In this document: piece after piece, positions 1-6,063 of the stretch
Layout: each line of letters starts with the position of its first letter
Position numbering within the stretch: the stretch's first letter is position 1
From: Deltaproteobacteria bacterium
GTDB taxonomy: Bacteria > Myxococcota > XYA12-FULL-58-9 > JAUUZB01
NCBI GenBank assembly: GCA_030590185.1
Contig: JAUUZB010000189.1
Coordinates: 1-7,040, forward strand
DNA length: 7,040 nt
Reading direction: 5' to 3'
The notes under the pieces: generated by a model
Databases searched by the model: none
The model's input: only the letters and a program-made list of their open reading frames with translations
What the model was told of the DNA's origin: nothing
Program-made: the position numbers and the translations under genes

Positions 1-1002
1 AACGGGCATCGGCAGATCGTCGCTCTCAACACGCGTCTACTCGAGGTACTGGGCGTGGAGGATCCGCAGGGCGTGATTGGTCTGCGGCCGGGGGAGAGCC
101 TGAAGTGCGAGTTTTCCACGGAGGCACCGAGCGGCTGCGGCACCGGCAAGATGTGCCGGACCTGCGGGGCGGCGATCGCCATCGTCTCCAGCCAGGACAG
201 CGCCCAGCCGAGCGAGCGCGAGTGTCTTCTGCTTCGGCGGGTCGACGGCCATGAGGAGGCACTAGAGCTGCGGGTTCGCGCCACCCCCCTGCTGGTCGAG
301 GGTGGTAGCTTCACCGTGGTGACCCTGCAGGACATCGGGTTGGAGAAGCGCTGCCATGCCCTGCAACACGTCTTTCTACACGACGTTCAAAACCTGGCGA
401 CCGTTCTGCGGCTCGCCACGGAGGAGTTCGAGTACGCCGGCCCCGACGAGGTGCCGGAGCTAGTGAGCCAAATCGAGCGTGTCGCAACCAGTTTGGTTGG
501 TCAGGTCGAGAGCCAGCGAGCGCTACACGATCTGGAGAGCGGCGAGGTCCACGTCGTTCACCGGCCGGTGCGGCTCGCCCAGATCTGTTTCGAAGCCCAC
601 AGCTCGTCGAGCGCGCAGGCCGAGCGAGCCGAGGTCGAGCTCGACAGCGCTGAGCGGATCCCGGACGCGACCCTCAACACCGAGCCGCGTCTTCTCAACC
701 GCGTCCTGTCCAACATGCTCCTCAACGCCATCGAGGCCACCAAACCGGGCGGCCGCGTGTTGCTGCGCTGCGTGCGCGATGGGGAGACGGTCGTCTTTCG
801 CGTCTGGAATTCGGCGTACATCCCGGAGGAGATCCTTCGCCGAGTGTTTCAACGCTTCTTCACCACCAAGGGCGGCAACGGTCGAGGTCTCGGTGCGTAC
901 AGCATGAAGCTGATCGGTGAGCGCTATCTCGGCGGGAAGATCACCATCGAAAGCTCGGAGGCGGGCACCGTCGCCGACCTTCGCCTGCCGCTCATCCAGT
1001 GA
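1..1002 (+). CDS. PAS-type sensor histidine kinase, 5'-truncated by the window edge
   Basis: The reading frame is open from base 1, so the N-terminus lies outside the window. The GTG at 55 is probably internal, because the residues before it (QIVALNTRLLEVLG) look like the start of a PAS sensor domain. Next comes a cysteine-containing segment (Cys codons at 106, 136, 154 and 163, including GCGTGKMCRTCGA), then the end of the PAS fold. The likely phosphoacceptor His is in FLHDVQN (codon 379-381). The ATPase domain has an N box NMLLNAIEAT (about 712-741), an altered G1 region VWNSAYIPEEI and a clear FFTTKGGNGRGLGAYS segment with the G2 glycines. It ends in the usual GT-x-A-x-L-x-LP-type tail. 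The protein should autophosphorylate on His and pass phosphate to a response regulator, which is not in view. No membrane segment is visible in this part. The ligand is unknown. It converges with the lipoprotein gene across 41 bases. Confidence 0.9.
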   Translation, partial: NGHRQIVALNTRLLEVLGVEDPQGVIGLRPGESLKCEFSTEAPSGCGTGKMCRTCGAAIAIVSSQDSAQPSERECLLLRRVDGHEEALELRVRATPLLVEGGSFTVVTLQDIGLEKRCHALQHVFLHDVQNLATVLRLATEEFEYAGPDEVPELVSQIERVATSLVGQVESQRALHDLESGEVHVVHRPVRLAQICFEAHSSSSAQAERAEVELDSAERIPDATLNTEPRLLNRVLSNMLLNAIEATKPGGRVLLRCVRDGETVVFRVWNSAYIPEEILRRVFQRFFTTKGGNGRGLGAYSMKLIGERYLGGKITIESSEAGTVADLRLPLIQ

Positions 1003-1043
1003 GCGTGGCCGCCAACGCCGACCGCCAGCCTTTCAGATCGAGC

Positions 1044-2024
1044 TCAGGGGTTCAGCTCGTAGGCGAGCTTCATCGCGGCACCCAGCCATTGCACCAGTTG
1101 GTGATTGGGGTTGACCACCCGGAGGTTCCGGAACTCTGCGTTCATGCTCTTTAGGTTCTCCTGGCACATGACCAGGTGGGCCTGGGCGCGCACGAAGTTG
1201 ACGTCCTTGCGGATGGCGTCGCCGTAGAGATCGGCGGCGGTCTCACGGTCGTTGTGGCGTTGAAAGGCCTCAGCCCCGCGCAAGAAGCGCAGCCCGTTGG
1301 AGTCCGGATTGATCTCCTCGATCTTCGCCACCATGGCGTCGAACTCGTCCCACTCGTGCATGACTCGATGGTGATCGGCGGAGAGACGATAGCCCAGGTA
1401 GCTGTCCGGGTTGTCCGCGATCAACTCCGCCGCTAGCTTGGCGCCCTTGGAGGTGTGGTCGGAGTTCAGGATTTGAAACAGCATCACCACGTGCTCAATG
1501 CGGACGGCGAGCTCGTTGAGCTGCGCCAGATCCGACTCCTCCTGGGCGTTGCGGCTCCGCTTCATCTCCAGGGTCATGGTCGTGCGTTCGAAGCTGTTGC
1601 GCAGGAGGAGCAGTACGTCCATCAGGATCGCGTAGGACTCTCCCCAGGCCAGCTCGATCTGGGCGACCATCGCCTTGGCCTCTAGGCTGTCTTCCTTCTT
1701 GGCAAAATCGACGGCGGCGCTAAACAGGTTGCGTTGATCTAGCTTGAGGATCTGGAGCACGTCATCGAGGGAAGATGGCTTGCGCAGCGGGTCGTCCGCC
1801 GGCGGTGGCCAACCGCGCTCGATCTCCGTGACCAGCTGATCCGCCTCCACCGGGCTGGCTGGCTGGTGTAGCAACCGGGGGTCGGAGAAGGGTAGCTTCA
1901 GCTTCGTCAACGTCGGCCCAGGCGGCGGGCCCGCCTGCGGCTCCGACTCGGGTTGACCCGCGCAGCCGGCTAGCCCCGCGATGACGAGTATGCTGCACGA
2001 TGCTGGACGATGGAGTAGACGCAT
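1044..2024 (-). CDS. Lipoprotein with TPR-like helical repeats, function unknown
   Basis: This is a 326-residue protein. Residues 1-20 form a short lipoprotein signal peptide (Arg/His-containing start, hydrophobic SILVIAGLAG) with lipobox LAGC, so Cys21 should be the lipidated residue. Ala follows it, which suits outer-membrane sorting under the E. coli rule. Residues 22-45 are a Pro/Gly-rich tether. The rest appears all-helical. Residues about 195-310 have the spacing and residue types of degenerate tetratricopeptide repeats (for example LRFLRGAEAFQRHNDRETAA followed by LYGDAIRKD). Such domains usually act as protein-protein scaffolds, so a role in an envelope assembly is plausible but not shown. 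The start at 2024 is firm: the frame meets a stop a few codons upstream with no other start codon, and AGGGGG lies 4 bases before the ATG. It follows the CoA-transferase gene by 62 bases on the same strand. I do not recognise a named family. Confidence 0.82.
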   Translation of the reverse strand: MRLLHRPASCSILVIAGLAGCAGQPESEPQAGPPPGPTLTKLKLPFSDPRLLHQPASPVEADQLVTEIERGWPPPADDPLRKPSSLDDVLQILKLDQRNLFSAAVDFAKKEDSLEAKAMVAQIELAWGESYAILMDVLLLLRNSFERTTMTLEMKRSRNAQEESDLAQLNELAVRIEHVVMLFQILNSDHTSKGAKLAAELIADNPDSYLGYRLSADHHRVMHEWDEFDAMVAKIEEINPDSNGLRFLRGAEAFQRHNDRETAADLYGDAIRKDVNFVRAQAHLVMCQENLKSMNAEFRNLRVVNPNHQLVQWLGAAMKLAYELNP

Positions 2025-2086
2025 GGGTCCCCCTATGGGCCCAGCATGCGCTCCTCTTTCATAAAATCAACTAATTGGCCGGCGGT
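2025..2086 (-). other. Intergenic spacer between CoA-transferase and lipoprotein genes
   Basis: This 62-base gap holds an AT-rich patch (about 2060-2078) that stands out from the GC-rich surroundings and could hold a weak promoter for the lipoprotein gene. No convincing -35/-10 pair was found. There is no hairpin followed by a T run on the - strand, so read-through from the CoA-transferase gene is likely. The spacer also contains a second strong ribosome-binding sequence (AAAGAGGAG, 2051-2059) placed before a tiny reading frame rather than before the lipoprotein start. Confidence 0.4.
2029..2034 (-). promoter_or_regulatory. Shine-Dalgarno of the lipoprotein gene
   Basis: On the - strand AGGGGG sits 4 bases before the ATG at 2024. 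It overlaps the TAG that ends a possible 9-codon leader frame (2033-2062). Confidence 0.5.
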
Positions 2087-4531
2087 TCAGATGTTTCCCG
2101 ATTTCCAGGCAAAATAGCCCCAGCGGATGACGCTGCCCAACCAGACCAGGAGCGGCTTGTTCGGGGGATACGGAACCGCGCCAGCCTCCCGGGCGACCGC
2201 CTCGCCGATTCGGCCGAGGATCTCCTCGCTGTCTCCACCGCGCAGGGCCGGCGGATCGATCTCCGGCAACGGCGACACCGATAGGTTCAGGGGCAGGCGC
2301 AAAAAGGCCAGCGGTTGCTCGCAGCCGGGATAGGGCCGCCGGCGCAAGAAAGGCCTCGGCCGGGGGTCAACCCGAGGCAGCTCCCCGACCAAACGACGAA
2401 TCCTCGGGTAGGGCAGCAGGGCCACCCGTTCCGAGACGCCGGCCTCCTCGAGCGACCGGGTCCAGCGCCGCAGGGACCAGCTCGAAAAGTGCTCGGCTGC
2501 CGCCTCGAGCTCGCGGCCTTCCAGGGCGTGGCCGTTGCCAGCCCAGCCCTGGTGCGCGAGCCAGCGGCGCAGATCGCGGCGCGGCCCGGCCAAGCACACC
2601 GAGCCAGTCAACGCCGACAGCACCCCGGCCACCACCTCACCATCGGGGTCCCAGGTCACCGTGGCCCCCCGGGTCTTCGCCTGCGCCAGGGCGCGCTGGC
2701 GTTGCATGGCCACGATTTGCGGTAACTGCAGCAACACCGACACGCTGGTGAGGTGGGTCGTGGCTACTAGACCCGCGCCGGTTCGCCGTTGATGGAAGAG
2801 ACCGAGCAGGGTCCCGAAGGCGCCCAACAGCCCACAGCCGATGTCGATGATCGGTGATGGCAAGAGCTTGGGGCGACCGCCCCGGGCATAGGCGACCTGA
2901 ATTCCCGAGACCGCCTGCACGACCTGCTCGAAGCCCGGGCGGTCCTTCCACACGCCGTGGTTGCCGTAGGCGTTCAGGTGCGTGTAGGCAATCTTCGGAA
3001 AGTGGCGGCGCATCGATTCCGGGTCGACACCGACGGCGCGTGCCACGTCGAGGTTGCGGTAGTTCTGGATGAAGGCGTCCGGCTGGAAATCCTCCAGCAC
3101 CGCCCAGAGCTTCTCCTTGCCCGCCTCATCCTTGAAGTCGAGGGTCACGGATTTTTTGCCGGCGTTGAAGATCAGGTGAAAAGAGAGGGCCCAATCCAGG
3201 TTCGTCGGGCTCTGCAGGGAGATCACCTCGGCGCCGAGCTCCGCGAGCACCCGCGCCGCGCAGGGCCCGGCGATGATCCGGGAGAAATCCATCACCCGCA
3301 CGCCGGCCAGCGGTGCCTCCGGTTGACCGACCTCTGGGGCAGCGGGCGCCGTGGCCAGCGGGCTGGGTTCCGCCGTCCATCGTTCGCGTAGCTCTGAGAA
3401 GCGCTCGGCCTCCCGGACCATGGGCGTGATGGTGTTCTGGATCTCCGGCGAGGTGACCAGCGCCCCGGGCGCGAGCAACTCACCAAACACCGAGTCATCG
3501 AGACGGCAGGCGTCGGACATCCCGGCCGCCAAGCTGTCCTCGAGCCACTCCTCCACGGTTCGCACCTTGATACAGCACAGCTCCTGGCCGATCAGGGCCT
3601 CCCACTCGTCGGCGGTCTGTTCGACGAAGACCTCCTCGTAGATCGCCTTGATCCTCTTGGCCTCCGGGATGCTCTTGACCTGACTCGGATCCCGCATCGT
3701 CTCCGGCGACATCACGGAGCGCAGGCGCCGGGCCTGCGCCGCGAAGCCCCCCGACTCCAGGAGCTCCAAAATGCGAACGTTGTGCGCCGGCATGGTGATG
3801 TGCAGATAGACGTAGCGGCCGTCCTTGCACTCCCAACAACGCATGGCCGGTGAGCCGACCATCTTGAGTGGCAAGAAGCCCCGGGGCACGCCGGCTTGCA
3901 TGAAGATCTGCAGCACCTGCGCGACCATGTTGCACTGGTAGAGGTTGCTCTCGACCCGCTGGCCGCGGCCGAGCTTCAGACGCGCGATCAAGGCCGCCAG
4001 GACGCCGTTGGCCGCGTAGAGCGCCGAGCTAACCGAGCCGATCGAGAAATCGTGGTATTGCGGTCGGCCCAGGGGCTTGCTGTAGAGACAGCCGGCGGCC
4101 CCGGCGATCGCCTCGTGGCCGGGCAGCGCGGCGCGCGGGTCATACTCCGGGAAGGGAGTGATCAGGCAGTCGATGAGCCCAGGGTTGGTCTCGGCGCGAA
4201 TCCGCTCATAGTCGAGATCCGGCCGCCGGCCACCCAGCGCCGGTGGGCACTCGATCACGATGTCGGCGTTGGCGACCAGGATCTCGAGGATCGCACGACC
4301 CTCTGGATGGTGCCACGCCACCTCGGCTTCGAGCTTGCCGCGGCCGAGGATCGCGTCGAGCAGCGGATCTGGGTTCGGCTCGGGGCCGCTTACCACGCGC
4401 ACCACCTCAGCCCCCTGCTCGGCCAGTAACATCCCGACCAGAGGACCGGCGATGCCGCACCCGATCTCGACGACCCTCAGGCCAGCGAGCAACTCGGCGG
4501 GCTCAACCGCTGCACCTTCAACTCCGCTCAT
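2087..4531 (-). CDS. Tandem-domain class III CoA-transferase (CaiB/BaiF family)
   Basis: This 814-residue protein is two CaiB/BaiF-type CoA-transferase domains fused head to tail. Single-domain members usually have about 400 residues. Domain 1 starts near residue 15 (LAGLRVVEIGCGIAGP) and domain 2 near residue 408 (LAGVRVMDFSRIIAGP), joined by a Pro/Ala-rich linker (about 385-405). Domain 2 also shows NAGKKSVTLDFKDEAGK and RPGFEQVVQAVSGI, typical of the family. The family's catalytic Asp (Asp169 of formyl-CoA transferase) aligns with Asp563 in IIDIGCGLLGAFGTLLGL. The matching place in domain 1 is Ser166 (IGSVSSALYAANGVLAAL). The enzyme should move CoA between carboxylic acids through an Asp-bound intermediate. 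Two-domain relatives include DddD, which acts on DMSP; the substrate here is unknown. The protein ends in an aromatic-rich tail of about 26 residues. I chose the ATG at 4531, which has GGAG 7 bases upstream. The ATG at 4552 (AAGGAG, 12 bases upstream) is possible. The farthest ATG, at 4669, would overlap the divergent gene and add residues unlike the family. Confidence 0.92.
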   Translation of the reverse strand: MSGVEGAAVEPAELLAGLRVVEIGCGIAGPLVGMLLAEQGAEVVRVVSGPEPNPDPLLDAILGRGKLEAEVAWHHPEGRAILEILVANADIVIECPPALGGRRPDLDYERIRAETNPGLIDCLITPFPEYDPRAALPGHEAIAGAAGCLYSKPLGRPQYHDFSIGSVSSALYAANGVLAALIARLKLGRGQRVESNLYQCNMVAQVLQIFMQAGVPRGFLPLKMVGSPAMRCWECKDGRYVYLHITMPAHNVRILELLESGGFAAQARRLRSVMSPETMRDPSQVKSIPEAKRIKAIYEEVFVEQTADEWEALIGQELCCIKVRTVEEWLEDSLAAGMSDACRLDDSVFGELLAPGALVTSPEIQNTITPMVREAERFSELRERWTAEPSPLATAPAAPEVGQPEAPLAGVRVMDFSRIIAGPCAARVLAELGAEVISLQSPTNLDWALSFHLIFNAGKKSVTLDFKDEAGKEKLWAVLEDFQPDAFIQNYRNLDVARAVGVDPESMRRHFPKIAYTHLNAYGNHGVWKDRPGFEQVVQAVSGIQVAYARGGRPKLLPSPIIDIGCGLLGAFGTLLGLFHQRRTGAGLVATTHLTSVSVLLQLPQIVAMQRQRALAQAKTRGATVTWDPDGEVVAGVLSALTGSVCLAGPRRDLRRWLAHQGWAGNGHALEGRELEAAAEHFSSWSLRRWTRSLEEAGVSERVALLPYPRIRRLVGELPRVDPRPRPFLRRRPYPGCEQPLAFLRLPLNLSVSPLPEIDPPALRGGDSEEILGRIGEAVAREAGAVPYPPNKPLLVWLGSVIRWGYFAWKSGNI

Positions 4532-4538
4532 CTCGGTT

Positions 4539-4542
4539 CTCC
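4539..4542 (-). promoter_or_regulatory. Shine-Dalgarno favouring the 4531 start of the CoA-transferase
   Basis: GGAG on the - strand lies 7 bases before the ATG at 4531. A longer match, AAGGAG (4565-4570), lies 12 bases before the in-frame ATG at 4552, a less favourable distance. The two starts differ by only seven residues. Confidence 0.45.
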
Positions 4543-4657
4543 GCCGGAACATACTCGGCTCGTACTCCTTATTACTGATCGCCGCGGGAACAAATGCGCG
4601 CCCGGCGGTGGGCCGTGGCGCTTGCACCGGGCCGAGGTGAGCTGGCATGGTCGCGCC

Positions 4658-4663
4658 AGGTGA
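4658..4663 (+). promoter_or_regulatory. Shine-Dalgarno of the saccharopine dehydrogenase-family gene
   Basis: AGGTGA lies 4 bases before the ATG at 4668 and supports that start over the in-frame ATG at 4647, which would put seven extra residues ahead of the nucleotide-binding strand. Confidence 0.5.
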
Positions 4664-4667
4664 AGTC

Positions 4668-6032
4668 ATGAGTCGTAGTATCCTCGTAATCGGAGCCGGA
4701 AAATCGTCGAGCGTCTTGATCGAGTACCTCCTCGAGCAGGCGGGCGATCAGGATTGGCAGGTCCGTGTCGCAGACATGGATCTCGACCTCGCCCAGAGTC
4801 GCGTCGGCGACCACCCCCGCGGGGAGGCGCTCACCTTTGACGCCGGCGACGAGTTCGCCCTCAACGCGTTGGTCCGCTCGGTCGACCTGGTCATCTCGAT
4901 GTTGCCGGCATCGATGCATCCGCCGGTGGCCGAGGCCTGTGTCGACCACCGCAAGCATTTCGTCAGCGCCTCCTATGTCTCGCCGGAGGTGCGCGCCCTG
5001 CAGGATGCCGCCGAGAATGCCGACGTCATCCTCTTGAACGAGGTAGGCGTCGACCCGGGCATCGACCACATGTCGGCGATGGAAAAGCTCGACGACCTAC
5101 GCGCGCGCGGCGCCCGGATCACCGCCTTCGAGACCTTCACCGGCGGCCTCGTGGCGCCCGAGTCGGACGACAACCCGTGGGGCTACAAGTTCACCTGGAA
5201 CCCACGCAACGTCGTGCTCGCCGGTCAAGGGGTGGTGAAGTTCAAGCACAACGGGCGGTTCAAATACATCCCGTACAATCGGCTGTTCAACCGCTACGAG
5301 CCGATCAACATCCCGGACTACGGCAAGTTCGAGGGCTACCCGAACCGGGACTCCCTCAAGTACCGCCGGCACTACAACCTGTTCGGCGTCGATACGATCT
5401 ATCGCGGCACCCTGCGGCGCCCCGGTTTCTGCCGCGCCTGGAACTGCCTGGTGCAGCTCGGCTTGACCGATGACACCTACGAGCTGGTCGATCTCGAAGG
5501 CATGACCTACCGCGATTTCGTCAACAGCTTTCTCTGGTACGACGAGGACATGTCGGTGGAGCTCAAGCTGCGCGCCTATTTGAAGCTCGATCTCAACGCC
5601 CCGGAGTTCGATCTGTTGAAGTGGCTGGGGCTGTTCGACAAGGACCCGATCGGGCTGCGGCGCGCCACCCCCGCCCAGGTTCTGCAAAAACGTCTGGAGG
5701 ACAAGTGGCACCTGGGAGCGGACGACAAGGACATGATCGTCATGCTGCACATCGTCCGCTACGAGCTCGATCAGGTCCGAACCGAGGAGCAGCTATCGAT
5801 GGTCTGCATCGGCTCGGACCAGGTGCGCACCGCCATGGCCAAGACCGTCGGCTTGCCCACCGCCATCGCTGCCAAGCTGATCCTCAACGGTACCATCCAA
5901 CGCCGCGGCGTGGTGATCCCCACCAAGCGCGACGTCTACGAGCCGGTTCTCGCGGAGCTACGCAGGCTCGGGATCGCCTTTCGGGAGCACGAGCCGGTGG
6001 TGCTCGATGGACCCACGACTGAGCCTAGTTGA
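4668..6032 (+). CDS. Saccharopine dehydrogenase-family oxidoreductase
   Basis: This is a 454-residue NAD(P)-dependent enzyme of the saccharopine dehydrogenase/reductase (LYS9-like) family, near the usual length for the stand-alone enzyme. The N-terminal Rossmann fold begins at once with ILVIGAGKSSSVLIEYLL (dinucleotide loop, residues 9-14). Then come ISMLPASMHPPVAEAC, the family signature NEVGVDPGIDHMSAM (about residues 124-138) and GGLVAPESDDNPWGYKFTW. Family members interconvert saccharopine with glutamate and 2-aminoadipate 6-semialdehyde in lysine breakdown or in the aminoadipate route of synthesis; the protein should be cytoplasmic. No lysine-ketoglutarate reductase domain is fused, so the partner enzyme would have to be encoded elsewhere. 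The direction of the reaction and the true substrate cannot be told, and some relatives act on other amino-acid conjugates. It is divergent from the CoA-transferase gene and may share its control. It converges with the GMC gene across 31 bases. Confidence 0.92.
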   Translation: MSRSILVIGAGKSSSVLIEYLLEQAGDQDWQVRVADMDLDLAQSRVGDHPRGEALTFDAGDEFALNALVRSVDLVISMLPASMHPPVAEACVDHRKHFVSASYVSPEVRALQDAAENADVILLNEVGVDPGIDHMSAMEKLDDLRARGARITAFETFTGGLVAPESDDNPWGYKFTWNPRNVVLAGQGVVKFKHNGRFKYIPYNRLFNRYEPINIPDYGKFEGYPNRDSLKYRRHYNLFGVDTIYRGTLRRPGFCRAWNCLVQLGLTDDTYELVDLEGMTYRDFVNSFLWYDEDMSVELKLRAYLKLDLNAPEFDLLKWLGLFDKDPIGLRRATPAQVLQKRLEDKWHLGADDKDMIVMLHIVRYELDQVRTEEQLSMVCIGSDQVRTAMAKTVGLPTAIAAKLILNGTIQRRGVVIPTKRDVYEPVLAELRRLGIAFREHEPVVLDGPTTEPS

Positions 6033-6033
6033 T

Positions 6034-6055
6034 CGCGAGGGGCTGACCGCTCGCG
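6034..6055. terminator. Possible bidirectional hairpin between convergent genes
   Basis: CGCGAG (6034-6039) pairs perfectly with CTCGCG (6050-6055) around a 10-base loop, in the 31-base gap between two convergent stop codons. The position is right for a shared terminator. The stem is only 6 pairs and no T run follows on either strand, so it is weak as an intrinsic terminator. Confidence 0.3.
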
Positions 6056-6063
6056 GCGGCCCC

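Larger units (their letters stand above)
4532..4667. promoter_or_regulatory. Divergent intergenic control region
   Basis: About 136 bases separate the start codons of the divergent CoA-transferase and saccharopine dehydrogenase genes, so promoters for both must lie here or extend into the coding starts. I see no clean sigma-70 -35/-10 pair on either strand; the AT-richer stretch around 4568-4578 is the best candidate for a -10 area. An imperfect inverted repeat (GCCCGG-cgg-TG at 4600-4610 against CACCGGGC at 4625-4632) could be a regulator site, but it lies in a very GC-rich stretch and may be chance. Confidence 0.45.

Noticed and set aside
1039..1059. Hairpin CGAGCT/AGCTCG as a terminator between kinase and lipoprotein genes
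   Set aside because: It has only 6 pairs with a 9-base loop, no T run on either strand, and overlaps the end of the lipoprotein coding region.
3896..4429. Open + strand frame inside the CoA-transferase gene
   Set aside because: It is antisense to well-conserved CaiB-type coding sequence, has no ribosome site that I can see, and encodes a motif-free protein.
2087..4531. Naming the CoA-transferase dddD with the GMC gene as dddA
   Set aside because: Two-domain layout and the surviving second-half Asp match DddD, but no substrate-specific residues can be verified. The GMC protein's Cys-containing segment is unlike the choline dehydrogenase-type DddA, and no DMSP transporter or regulator is in view.
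4647..4667. Earlier start (ATG 4647) for the saccharopine dehydrogenase-family gene
   Set aside because: The added residues lie ahead of a Rossmann strand that normally begins at the N-terminus, and AGGTGA is placed for the ATG at 4668.
4532..4669. Extension of the CoA-transferase to the ATG at 4669
   Set aside because: It would overlap the divergent gene's start, adds 46 residues unlike the family's N-terminus, and has closer starts with ribosome sites at 4531 and 4552.
5097..5750. Long open frame on the - strand opposite the saccharopine dehydrogenase gene
   Set aside because: Its protein lacks recognisable motifs and its composition is that of an antisense frame in GC-rich coding DNA; the + strand gene is unmistakable.
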